In this document: positions 45,143-56,500 of the stretch, piece after piece
Numbering within the stretch: the stretch's first letter is position 1
How the letters are laid out: the number at the start of each line of letters is the position of its first letter
Assembly: GCA_963971405.1 (NCBI GenBank)
Contig: OZ020487.1
Span: 17,023,344 to 17,087,343 of the forward strand
Origin: Psococerastis gibbosa
Taxonomy: Eukaryota > Arthropoda > Insecta > Psocodea > Psocidae
Direction: 5' to 3'
DNA length: 64,000 bases
Program-made: the position numbers and the translations under genes
The notes under the pieces: model-generated
The model's input: the letters and a program-made list of their open reading frames with translations, nothing else
Told to the model about the DNA's origin: nothing
Databases searched by the model: none

Positions 45143-45487
45143 CGACGTTCTGCCCAGTTGCCCCTGATGTCACAGAAGAGCTGTGACATTGGAATACTGT
45201 CGCAAACAGCGAGTCCCACCCTTGCTTAATCGTCCCACCTGACCTGGCAGACTCTGTACCAATAGTTTATGTGCTGGAGAATAAGTTAATATGGGTACTT
45301 TTATTGTTTATTTCATTATTAAATGACATCGAATTTTTTAATAATAATAATAATAATAATAATAATTACTGAAATTCGTATAAAACTCACCTAACTGAAA
45401 TAATTGTTACCCATGTGGCCGTACATTAGACTGCTGATGAAAGTAATTAATATAAAATCCTCAATGTTACTTCATGATTACCTCTCT

Positions 45488-48400
45488 CTATAAGTGCTGT
45501 AGACCATTTCCACCAAATGAAGAAGACCTTCCTCTGGCACTTGACAACTGGTATGGCCCTCCAAAATAGGCATTCAAATTTCCTGATACACTGCCATAAG
45601 GAATTCCACCTGAAACGGAATAGGTACATACTATAAGAAAGAAAGAAAGAAAGAAAGAAACATGTCAAGACATGTACGTTTCTACACGCCTAGCGATGTC
45701 AGGACATGTAGCGTAGTGGTACGGACTTTCACCCGAAAGGTTGATGGTTTGAGTCCCACAATAGCTACATTTTCTGGCCATGCTTCGGAGGGCATGTAAA
45801 GCAGGTGGTCCCGGGCCTTCCCAGTTGAGTGCTTAAACTCCGCTAGGTTGACTTAGTAATAGAAACAACAAAAAGTCCTTATTTATTATTTATTATTTTT
45901 CACATAGGTGAATTATGAGCCTTTCTACCCACTCATACAATTAACCCATACTATACTGTATTTCGTTGACGCCAAATATTTGTTTACCTTATTAGCCTAA
46001 ATATTTTCTTGCAACATCGATCGTTATCTTGTATTAGCTAGGTTGCTGCTGCTCCTCAGAAAAAGTACCGTAAGGTATGCATATGTACATAGTATTGAGT
46101 ATAAAAGAAATTGAAACCATTTCTCAAGCATTCCATCATTTTGACAAGAATCCATTACAACAAAACTGAAAGAACATGCTTTCCAATTAATTTATAAAGT
46201 AGTAGATAGACATAGTGTGTCATTTCATTTTAAATAATTTCCCCATGGTCAAATTTTGGATCCCTCGGGAGTGGGGGGGGGGGGGGGGTTCCACCTCAAT
46301 ATATTAAAAACCCCTTAAAACTCAATTGCATATTCTGGAACGAACAGACCAATACATTGTAACATTAGTAACAATAACAAGGCACGCAATGTATTGGAAA
46401 GTGAATTTTCCATAATTTCTTAAAAAAAGAATTTTTTGCACAGCACAAAATAAAATTTTTTTAGAAAACAGTCTATTTGGTTTTGATACTCTATTGAACA
46501 CCTAAAACATATCTGAAGGTAGAAATCATCGATAGAAAGGTTCCACAGAAAAGTTATTTTTTAGTCATTTTTCATGAAAATTGAGTTATTTTTATTTTTT
46601 TACCCCCAGAAGCAAGCTATCAAGGGGCAAGCGACCCATTGCATTTTGTTGGCATTAATAACGAGTATAATATAGGCCTATGTGAATTTAAAATGAATCG
46701 TTGGAGCCGTATTTGAGAAATAATGTTTTTAGGCGTTCTTTTTTGAGTTTTTTGAGAATAAACCCCCCCCCCCCCCAAATTGATAATAATAATAATCACC
46801 TTTATTTTCATTATATAAATTAAATGAGAGACCTAGGTCATCCCATTAACAGAATATAAGAAATCGCGTTACAAATTACACTAATTACAGTTACAGTTAG
46901 AGTTACATTACATTACATTCAGTTACAATTCTTTCACAATTCTTTTTAAAGTCTTTCAAAATTCTATTTTAATATGATGCTTGAGATAGGTGCCGTTACT
47001 TAGTGTAAAAAACATTTTGTATGAGGAACACTTTGAGGGTGGATTTGAATTTCTTGTAGGGCTGTTCTTTAAAGGACTGGGGTAAGACATTCCAAAAGGA
47101 CTTGCTCTTATTAGTCGGGGCCAGTTCCACTTTCCTCCTAGTAGCCAGTTCAGTGGAGATTAAGTGTCCGTTCCTTGTAGGGTAACGGTGCTTTATGTAA
47201 GATGGAACATAATCACCCACAGATACTTTTCGCTTAACAAATAGAAGCAATTTGTAGACATACAATGAGGGGAAAGTCATAATTCTGAGTCGCTTATTAT
47301 TGAGTTAGCCCAAAATAAAAATAAAAGGTTTTGAGGTATGATTTTTGTGAACCTACATGCAAAATTTTATCAAAATCGGCCGAGTAGTTTGATGAACAGT
47401 AGATCGATGAACAGACAGACAGACAGAGTGACAGACAGAGCGACAGACAGAGCGATAGACAGGCATTTCGTAAAAACCATTTTTTTTTTTGTTCCTGGGA
47501 CCTCAAAACGTGTAAATCCGTTGAAATCTCGGAATCAAAAATTTCGACCATCACAAAGCTTTCCTTATACTACGTATAAATTGGAAAGCAATAATATCGA
47601 ATAGCATATTATAATATACTGTACATAATTTGTCATAATAAATTTTATTATGACAAACAATACTACTGTTGTTGAACAAAATTACAGAGGCACCTAAGCC
47701 TTTCGTCTATTTTCATTTAACAAATAAAGGCCTCAAAATCTTTTATGACTGCATGCTGTGTACCTATATTATAATGAGTAATTTATTTTTCCTTAATGAA
47801 GTCATAGTTAATCGTAAAAAACACAATTACAGAAGATATAGCTCATGTTGGCCATGTAAAATCTGGATTGGAATTAGTGAGTCCTTGACATTACCTTATA
47901 CTCTTGCGCGAGGGCTCGTAGTTGAACTTAGCAAACCTAAAAAGTGTTTGTGTCTGACATAGGCCTAGGCAGGCGCGGATCTAGAATGAGACCAAGGAGG
48001 GGGCTAAGATTAAAATTCAAATGTTTTTCTTTTTAGAAATAGGGCTGAAATATTGGGGTTTTACGCATTTTCAGAGCAATGAAGGTTCTATATTCGAGGT
48101 AAGTAATACAATCGAGCACAAAGGGGGCTAAAAAATTCCCGGATAAAAATTTGTGAAAAATAGAACTGAAATAGTGGGGGTTTACGCATTTTGAGGACCC
48201 TAATGGGGGGGGGGCTATAGCCCCCATACCACAACCCCCCCGTAGATCCGCGCCTGGGTCTAGGTAAGTTGATTTACCGGCAGGCTGGATAGATATGGGT
48301 ATTATGCACGAATCTGCATAGAATTCATACAAGTACATAGTACTCCACAGGGTAACAGGAAATATAGCTTGGTGTGCCGTATACTGTAGTCAGGGCCATG

Positions 48401-50315
48401 GCCGTAGCCAAGGGGGGGGGGGTTCATGGGGTTTAACCCACCCCCCCCCCCCCCGAAATGAAATGACTTGATACTAGATAGAATCGGATTTTGAAAAATA
48501 TAAACCACTATGTAATATCCAATGAAATTTCTAACCCCCCCCCCTTCCCGAAAAAAAACCCTGGCCACGGCCTTGGTGAGGGCGTAGAGAGAAGAGAATC
48601 AAGAAATATAACATTTCAGCTTTGAAATGATATAATCGGTAATATTTATGAATTGATTTTTTTTCTTGCCTCAGCCTTATATTACTGATGGGCCCCGGGC
48701 CATTGCTCCTGTCTGTATGTAGGGCCTAGTAGGCTACTATAATTGAATTTAACCCAATACTGGCCTTGCCAGCGTCTAGGTATACGTGTGCCTGAAAGCC
48801 AGAGGGCACAATCCCGAACCTTTTCTCAGTTCCGGGATTTCGGGATTTCAAAAACATCTCAGAAATCCTGGGATTGGAACTCATCGGAATTGCCTGGCAA
48901 CCTACTATCAGGAGTGCACTATACAATGAGGTGGATCCGTTCAAAACAGTTTTCCGTTGCCAATTTCATAATTGTGGGTCTGTGTGTGTTATTGAACTTT
49001 GGGAGCGCACTGTGCAACGAGATCTTTTCTGCGTTTCATGTGCTCACTGTACACTACTTTTAAGCTTTATTCCATATCAGTTAAGAGAGTTATCGACTGC
49101 AACTTCTCTTGCGTGCAACGCAATGGTATGCAACTGGTGAGAAAAGCTATTGGAGCTTAAATATATGAACAGTACTGTAAAAAAATCATCCTGTTCTTCG
49201 ATATTATCCTATCCCGAAATACATGGGATCTGAAATTTCGGGACAATTGGTACCGTAGCCGAAATCCCGAATCCTGGGATTGCGACCTTTAGTGACAGCT
49301 CACAACTCAGCCTCCCTAAGAACCTTAAGTTTGTACTAACCATGGGCAAGACCTGGGCCTGGAAGAGGAATCAGGTCAGCACTGTCAGGGGTAGGCAAGC
49401 TATCTCCACCATGGGCCGTCAGCAAAGCAGCGACAACAAGCTGAAAACAAGACAATAATAGGCATATAGCAGTCAATTATATAGAAGCCTGACAAAATTG
49501 AGCTCTGCTTGGGGCGTTCCCATTAGAAACAGAAGCCGAACAGGAAAGTCTCGGCATTGAATATATAACACTAGTGTTATATATTCAATGGTCTCGGTAA
49601 GGAATACAGCACGGCACCGCCATGCATTGGTACCGGTGGTGGAGCCGTTCAGTATTCCTTATGGGTACTTTTTAAGCGATGGGTCGACAAAAATTGGGAT
49701 ATTGCATATATTATACAAGATTTGTTGTATTAGTTTAATGTAGGTACCCACACAATGCTGTTACTTTCTAAGAGAGCCTCCACAAGCCAGTTTGGTTGGG
49801 GTCTGCGGGCGCTGGGGCACCACAACTAGAAATTGGCCAAATAAACTATCAATTTTAAATTGGTTAAGGTTGAAGAGGCACCATCCTCGTTATATAGGTA
49901 ACCGAGATTAGGCCTATATGGTCCACATATAACTTCGACTTCAATGACTAGGTAATAGTAGTAGCGTGCTTGTAATAGTGCGAGTCTCTATACACGCACC
50001 ATAGTTACCTATTGTAATAAGTGATAAATAGTAACGGATTTACGGGTTCACTCGTTCACGCCGGTGCTACCCGCGCTCTGTAGTGTACCGTACGGTACCT
50101 AATCAATAGACTGGCCCAAAATCACCGTTCTGTATACGATATACACAATGTACCGCATGCTATTTACTATATTATACTGAATACTACTATAAATTGTATA
50201 AAATGTATATTGTAGCTTACACTAGTATTTGAGGAGGACTCCACTCTGAAAACTTCAGGATTTCGTTGCTTATTACTTATGAGCTGTGACTTACCAGATA
50301 CGCGGGGGCAATCAT
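45488..50315 (-). CDS. Small secreted peptide, 80 aa, three exons
   Basis: Exons: 50295-50315 (MIAPAYL, donor CTG|GTAAGT), 49341-49440 (acceptor TTGTTTTCAG, donor CATG|GTTAGT) and 45488-45609 (acceptor TTCCGTTTCAG). Phases are 0 and 1 and fit. The leader MIAPAYLLVVAALLTAHGGD is a signal peptide. The mature chain is about 60 residues, with a Pro/Asp/Leu part (SLPTPDSADLIPLPGPGLAH) and then a Gly/Ser/Tyr part (GIPYGSVSGNLNAYFGGPYQ), ending GGNGLQHL. No cysteine in the mature part. AATAAA is at 45300-45305. The frame stays open upstream of the chosen ATG without another ATG, so an extra 5' exon cannot be excluded. It lies just upstream of, and in line with, the 371-residue gene. Function unknown. 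Confidence 0.78.
45698..45887 (+). mobile_element. SINE-C copy
   Basis: TAGCGTAGTGGTACGGAC head with a short deletion before CACCCGAAAGG, B box GGTTTGAGTCCC (one change), and the CGCTAGGTTGACTTAGTAA tail. In the large intron of the 80-residue gene. Confidence 0.75.
46178..47590 (-). repeat. Family A copy split by a LINE
   Basis: Left part 46178-46783 runs from GCTTTCCAATTAATTTATA to CCCCCCAAATTGA. The right part 47299-47590 resumes ATTGAGTTAGCCC and ends ATAAATTGGAAAGC. Removing the insert and one ATTGA copy restores the order seen in other copies. Confidence 0.8.
46784..47298 (-). mobile_element. 5'-truncated LINE with 5-bp TSD
   Basis: Flanked by ATTGA at 46779-46783 and 47299-47303. The minus frame (about 46996-47280) reads GDYVPSYIKHRYPTRNGHLI then KSFWNVLPQSFKEQPYKKFK. 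This is the LINE reverse-transcriptase C-terminal pattern Y-x-T-R ... W-N-x-L-P ... K-x-F-K. The 3' UTR ends in a TTATTATTATTA tail on the left. Only the last about 95 codons remain. Confidence 0.8.
47970..48256. mobile_element. Non-autonomous hAT-type element, 8-bp TSD
   Basis: Ends CAGGCGCGGATCTAG and GTAGATCCGCGCCTG, flanked by GGCCTAGG (47962-47969) and GGTCTAGG (48257-48264), one difference in eight. It contains ATAGTGGGGGTTTACGCATT like the elements at 4 kb and 37 kb. Confidence 0.8.
48397..48577. repeat. Foldback repeat with G/C runs
   Basis: GGCCATGGCCGTAGCCAAGG followed by a G run faces a C run and CCCTGGCCACGGCCTTGG. This is a palindromic design with no coding capacity. No clear target duplication. 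Confidence 0.55.
48800..49290. repeat. Possible hAT-type element with CAATCCCGAA ends
   Basis: GCACAATCCCGAACC near 48806 and CCGAATCCTGGGATTGCGACC near 49285 face each other, and CGGGATTTCGGGATTTC recurs inside. Target duplications could not be fixed, so the borders are approximate. Confidence 0.35.
49548..49597. repeat. Perfect 36-bp palindrome with 7-bp direct-repeat flanks
   Basis: 49555-49590 is an exact palindrome with no spacer (half-site CATTGAATATATAACACT), and GTCTCGG occurs directly on both sides (49548-49554, 49591-49597). It is in intron 1 of the 80-residue gene. A second, imperfect hairpin (TAAGGAATAC...GTATTCCTTA, about 49598-49664) follows directly. Confidence 0.9.
49931..50010 (+). 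mobile_element. SINE-D fragment
   Basis: TTCGACTTCAATGACTAGG, GTAGCGTGCTTGTAATAGTG and CGAGTCTCTATACACGC: the head part only, in intron 1 of the 80-residue gene. Confidence 0.6.
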
Positions 50316-50843
50316 GGCGATGTCGATGGCACGGAGGCGACAGAGCGTGTGCCTGAGATGAGCAGTCAATGTCAAGGTATGCCCGCGACCTTCAGCCCGC
50401 TGGAGTCCCGCCAGGATCACAGTCAGGAGCGACGCCTGGAATCCTGGATACCTGGAATAACAATCAGCCGTGATAACAAATTAACTAGGTCCTTAAAAGG
50501 GCGTAGACTTCTAAAATACCATATAGTTATGTCGTTCTTTCAAAGAAGATGAAGGCTCCGTTCTACCAATGCGCGATAAACAGTCCAGTAAGCAAACACT
50601 GTCGTTCTACCTCGCAATCACAGCCATGGTGCATATCAGGGATTCAGGGGAAATTCTTTTGGGGGGGAGTCCATAAAAAATCAAATGTTATAATATTTTA
50701 ATCTTTTTTCTTTCCAAACATTTCGGGAGTTGAACCCCCCTGCCAGGTACAATTGGAAGTTTATCAGTCTGTTCAAAACTCGAAAGTAAGAATGATTCAA
50801 TTAATTATGTCAGCAACACACTACTACATAAACAAAATACACA
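50316..50843. other. Upstream region of the 80-aa gene
   Basis: No TATA box is seen at the spacing found in the other secreted genes. The GC-richer stretch at 50316-50460 is probably 5' UTR or promoter. Nothing else is recognised. Confidence 0.35.
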
Positions 50844-51036
50844 ACAGGACTTGTAGAGTAGTGGTACAGACCCAAACTTTCACCCGAAAGGCTGTTGGTT
50901 CGAGTCTCACGCTACATTTTCTGGCCATGCTTCGGAGGATATGTAAAGCAGGCGGTCCCCGGCTTTCCTAGTTGAGTGTAAGAGAGGGCTTGAAAGCCCT
51001 AACTCCGCTAGGTTGGCTTAGTAATAGAACAAAAAG
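50844..51036 (+). mobile_element. SINE-C copy
   Basis: TAGAGTAGTGGTACAGACC, GGTTCGAGTCTC and GGCCATGCTTCGGAGGATAT, ending CCGCTAGGTTGGCTTAGTAA. Followed by a (TTTA)n run. Confidence 0.78.
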
Positions 51037-51257
51037 TCAATATTTATTTATTTATTTATTTAACAATATAATATACAGGCTCAGAACAGGTGTTGAATGA
51101 ACTTTCTTATAGGTATGCTTGTTTTTTTTAAATATTTTATCCTCACAACCTTTTCCTATCTGACATCTGCTAGAACCGACAATGAATTTGAGTATATTCA
51201 GCCCTGGTAATTAAAAATGCATTATATACAGTTCTTTTTTTTTAAATGCCTCTTCCA

Positions 51258-51460
51258 TCAAAGATTTGCGATCATAAGGGCAATTTTGACTTTGGAGACT
51301 ACTGCCCTGATAAGGGAAGTCGTGCTCTTGCCAAACCACTGCCTCAGATTTCTCAAAGAGAATATTCTTCTTCTGGGAGTCATTCTATCTTCCCTTAGGT
51401 TATTAGTACGTATGAAGTTTGTTAGCTTCCGTTTCTTAACCGTCAACAACAACTCGCTTC
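51258..51460 (-). mobile_element. LINE ORF2 C-terminal fragment
   Basis: Minus frame reads RRRIFSLRNLRQWFGKSTTS then LIRAVVSKVKIALMIANL. Same LINE clade as 31494-31690 and better preserved. Confidence 0.72.
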
Positions 51461-53296
51461 TGCGTCCATTAGCCCCAGAACCTCAGCATTAGGGACAAGA
51501 TATCACCAGGATATATGCACAATTCAAAATTTCAAATTATACAGTCCCGTACCTAAATTATAGTACCTGGAGACCGAGTATTACGCTCTGTTTCTGAAGC
51601 TCACCAGCTTTCTATGAAAACTGTCCGCACTTTTTTTATTCCATTTGAATTTTTGCATGAATCGAAGTAGGAAATGTATGTAGATTTCTAAAGTCAAAAG
51701 TTACCTTCAAAATACCTTCAGCTATTTAATACTGACTAGACTTTCCTATACTTTATTCACTAAAAGAGTATTGGTATGCAGTGTTGAAAATAAACTAATA
51801 TCTTTAGTTGAACTGAACATCACGGTCAAGAAAAGAAATTTGACTATCTTAGCACATTTTGACGCAGCCAAGCAGCTCAAATTTTTTGGTGTGAAAGAGT
51901 TTCGAAAAATTGGAGTTCTCTGAAGTCACAATCTCAACGATTGGTTGGCAGCAACTCCCTACATATCATCCTGCGTCCTGCGCCTTCCTCTTCAGTTCTT
52001 GGTACGTTCAAGCTCCTGCGTCCACCTTCAGTTGGTCCATGAATTCCTATTAAATTGGTTCCTTCCACTGTGCCCTAAATGATGGCGTGTACCAAATGCC
52101 CCACGCATTTTTTCTTCTACTTATTGTATGAGGTCTCTTCTTCAATAGCCTCTAGCACTCTTTCATTTGTCCCGTTCTACAGTATATTAGTTTTTGGTGG
52201 GTTATATAAAATGCCTATTCTACAGCTCACTCCTATAGAGCTAGAAATAGCCTACTTTCGCTTTCGTTCATCAGTTTTTACTTTTTATAATCCATACATT
52301 TTATGCGGTACATATCGTATCACAAAACAGAATATTAAAGAAGTATGTAACTTACCTCATTATAGCATATCCACATTCTACTAAAACAAACCTCCGGTTC
52401 CACAACAACCGTATTTTTATTTTAGTTAACTCTATGAATCTAGACAAAACTGTGCATTAATAAATTGATAAAAAATTATAAAAAACGTAATGTATTGCAA
52501 GTTATAAAAATACAAAAATTACAAAATAATTGTATAAATTTTTCAAATTGATCAACTACACATGGATCCTACTAAGTAGGTATTAGGCCTATGTACTAAA
52601 CTATGGTTTATTCCTGTATCACCACAATACGTTAAAAAATCTGTATAGAACACTCAACTGCAGTGTTGCAATATAGTACATGGCAGGGTAATCTAGGCTA
52701 TATAATAATAATAATCATAAGTGGTGTATTTTCTAAATAAGGTTACTTTGTGAGACAAACAAAGTGTCCCCTCATGCCAGCGGCTTGCGAGGGTAGAACT
52801 CAACAACTAAAACTAACACTAAAATTAATTTTCTAACTAACTGTGCCTCTAAATGATAAAAATATATATATATATATAAATAGTAAAGAAGTGGCACTAT
52901 AGGCTACTATCGTACATTGTTTGTAAATCTATAAATGTAAATAACCATGGAAATCCCATTGCAATTTGTGAAGTTCATACTTTGTCAATACGGAAATCGT
53001 ATGATTGTCCTGTGTGATGCTGTTCTTGCATTACTGTTACAGATAGTGCTGTCATATGGTGTAAACGAATAGGCTACAGTACGTATAACTAGTCAAAAAT
53101 TTTAGGACGCAAATATTGGTGACCCTTCTACCAGCTATGGTGCATCGTACGTTACACAATCGTGCCAATCCATTCCAAAAAAAGTCCAATACTTTAGATG
53201 AGGAAGGGGGTTGTAGCAACCATGATCCCCATCCCCATGTGAGTTCCACTTAACATCCTTGTTGAGAGTTTCCTTGGTGACTTCGTGGAACTTGGA
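51461..53296. other. No gene seen
   Basis: AT-rich. A dispersed repeat at about 51900-51970 (shared with 39540-39640), and a TA run at 52863-52879. Several 60-100 codon frames lack any support. Confidence 0.4.
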
Positions 53297-53421
53297 GAAC
53301 ATAATGAGTAGAGGAAGAAGAACGCAATGATCCACAGTAAAATACTTTAATAGCATTATTATAACTATTAAAGTATTTTACTGTGGATCATTGCGTTCTT
53401 CTTTCTCTACTCATGATGTTC
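53297..53421. repeat. Hairpin with 57-bp arms downstream of the 1100-aa gene
   Basis: GAACATAATGAGTAGAGGAA at the left faces its inverse at the right. The arms match over 57 bases with two changes around an 11-base centre. It starts 140 bases past the stop codon of the large secreted gene, so it may lie in the 3' UTR. A possible ATTAAA signal falls at its centre on the minus strand. Confidence 0.85.
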
Positions 53422-53560
53422 CATTCAACAAAATAGAAGCAATGATTTAAAAATTGTCCCTGTGAAAACTATAAGTTCTCGTAGTTTCTACATCGCTAGA
53501 AATACTGTTGGAAAGTATCCCAGCCGTGAATAAATTTGTGATTTGTTTCTATAGCTCACA

Positions 53561-56500
53561 TCATAGTGCTTTCTTCAATTTCTTCGAGAAGAACTTCCTT
53601 CTTGCCTCGTGTTTCTTAAGTTGGCGTTCACTTGCTCGAGTGTACCCTTTTGTTGAAGATTCTGTCTCAGGGGTTACTGAAGGATCACTGACTTCTTCAG
53701 GAACCCACTGACCACGCCCTGTGACTTCATCAACGATGTACAGCAACACCGGAGTTGGCGAAGGGGCACTTTCAGCTGTGGTTTCAACAATGCCATGCTC
53801 TAAATCAGCCTTTCTTCTTTCGTCGGCTTTGGATGACTCCAACTTTAATTTTTTTTCTGGCACTTTCCAAAACTCATTTTTCAATTGCTTCCCAGACGAT
53901 TTTGAAGATTTGGTTTTGTGGTACCTGTCTAAAAAATCCCTCCCAGTTAATCTGTTTAAAGGTTTTTGATCAATTTGACGAAATTCAAGCGTCACTGTGG
54001 AAGACATGGGCGGTGGTGTAGACGCAGGGATAAGTTTTATTTTTGGTGTTGTTGGAGTTTTAATGGTTGCAGCTACTGAAGACGAAATTGCTTTATTAAC
54101 CTCATCTGGGCTCTTATCTCCTAAATCTATGGGAAAAGAAGCGTCTTCGTGGCTAATTTTCTTTGTCGGATGTTTTATTATTTTATCAAGTAAGCTCTTA
54201 TTTGGAAATAATTTCGTCTTTCTCCTTGCAGGGACTGGACTTGGTGTGGCCCTTTTCCCACGGCTCAGTAAAATACTATTGCCTTCTATTACCTCACCCG
54301 CTCTTGGACTCTTTGTTTCGTCAATTAAAGCATCAATAAAATCTGATCTTCGCATTTTGGGAATTATTTTAATATGCTTGTTGCCATCCCATCGAATTGT
54401 TTCCACAAATATTGCATCTTTGCAATCAAATATTATTTCGTGGTCCTCATCGATTCTTTCAGTGATTACCATTCGAGTTACTGGGTGTAAACAATTATGC
54501 TTATAGTGAATTCTTTGTTTCGAGTTTTTTGATTTCGGTCTTGGGGGTAATTTAATCAAACTAAGGGGAAACGGTCGTTGATACATTGGTGGGGGTCTCA
54601 TACCTGTTATGGGAAGTGCTGAGGTTATTGGAATATATTGTTCTGTAACAGGTATAATTCTCAAATTTTGTGTTCTGTTAACTTCAGCAATAGCTGGTTG
54701 CATTGTTTCGTATTTACCATGCTCTTGTGTTCCTTCACCTTTGCTATCATTAGATGCGAAAGTATTATTAGTTATATCAGATTGTTTCTCTTTTATAAAT
54801 AAATCCATTGTACTATTCGGCTTATAATGGTATGTGCTATGATACTTCAGTAATTCTTCGTCAAATTTTTGTTGAATATTAGAAGGTTCTTGTTTCAACT
54901 CATCTTCTTTAAAAAATGGACTGTCTAGTGGATCTTCCCCGAAATATTTTATTTTTAGGCATTGAATTTTATCACCTAAAGCAACTATTCTTTTCTCTTT
55001 TCCTGGCTGCTTGGTCAAATGTCTAGTTGAGTTACTTTTGGGAATGTCGTCCAAATTCACAGAGACAGGATCGCATTCAATCTCTCTGTCTCGGCGCTCA
55101 TAAAATTCCATACCATAGCCGGACTTCCTTGGAAACTCTCTTGGATGAGAGGCGTATCTTAAAGGCGAATATGTGTCTATTCCTTTGGCAAAGAAATATG
55201 GATACTTGTGATTGTCATAGGTGTTTCTCCAGCTTGAAGGGGTAGTTCGCTTGAAATTAAAAGTGGCAGGTGTTTTTGACTTGGGTAATACTTCATCAAT
55301 ATCCTTCGTAGCATTTAATTTTAACAGAGCTGCACTTATGATGTTCTTTTCTTGCTTATCCAGTTCTTTGTGGAGCTCTTCTTCATATTTATCTGAGTCC
55401 CCTGAGGATATTTTTTCTTCTTCGGAGTATGCCCTTTTTATTCTTTTGGTTAATCTTCTTGGCTCAAATCCTGGATACATCTTCTTTGATGCCATGGGTT
55501 TAAATTCCTCAGTCAATGTTATTACATGAGAGGGGATCGGTTTAGGTCTGTGACGAACCATTGGGGTCTGTGTCCCGTAATGTGCATCTGTTAAAGAATG
55601 GATGTACCCTATGGTTGGATTATAAGCTATTTTGGGTTTATCTACACCTGTTTTGGGTATGTTAACAGTACGTTTGTTATCATTTTGTTTTGTTTTAGCC
55701 GCAATAGGATTATTTCCCCATTTAGTCGACTTCGTCAGTTCTTCGAAAACGCTTGGTAGGGACCAGAAATTACCATTAGGAGAAACAAAATCACGTTTGG
55801 TAGGTGGTTGCTCCTGCTGTAACTCCAATTTTAACTCTTTTCGTTGCTCATGTCCCGGTCTTGCTTGATCCTGTTCTCTTCTACTACTTTCATGCTGTTT
55901 TTTCTCTTGTTGATTTGACATTCTTTTCTCATAATTGGGATATCTATTAGCTCTTCTCTGCTTCCTACCATGCAACTGAGTATTATTTTGTGTAGTATTA
56001 GGAATTGTGGAATGGTATGATTTATCTTTGATCATCATTTTCTTTCTTGGCTTAATATTATCGTTCATGTAAGATATTTTCATTCCCAACGCTTCAAATC
56101 GTTCTCTTGAAACCTTTGGAATACGCCTTCTTAGTAAGTTTTTACTTGGCACAACATTGGTTTCGGAGTGTTCGATATCGTGAATATGCTGTGCCGGATA
56201 TTTAATTTTTAACTTGCCGTCATTTTCTTTCGAAAAACCCTCGCCGTGCTCCGCATGCCGTTCATGATCTCCGTGGTCATATGCTGAATCTTCATAGCCT
56301 TCCTCCGAATAAACCTGAGAGAAATTATGCACACATTTTAGAGTTTAAAAACATAATGTAGACTATCTATGGTAGGCTATTTACTAACTTTCTTTTAATA
56401 ATGTATAAAATAAAACACAATTTTTCCGTCATCGCGTTCCCAATACTTCCGTAAATTGTTAAAATAACTGACTTATACAGTATAATATAGGCTATTCACA

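Noticed and set aside
53997-54506. 169-codon plus-strand frame with hydrophobic stretches
   Set aside because: It is the antisense shadow of exon 3 of the large secreted gene, whose splice phases and signal peptide are far better supported.
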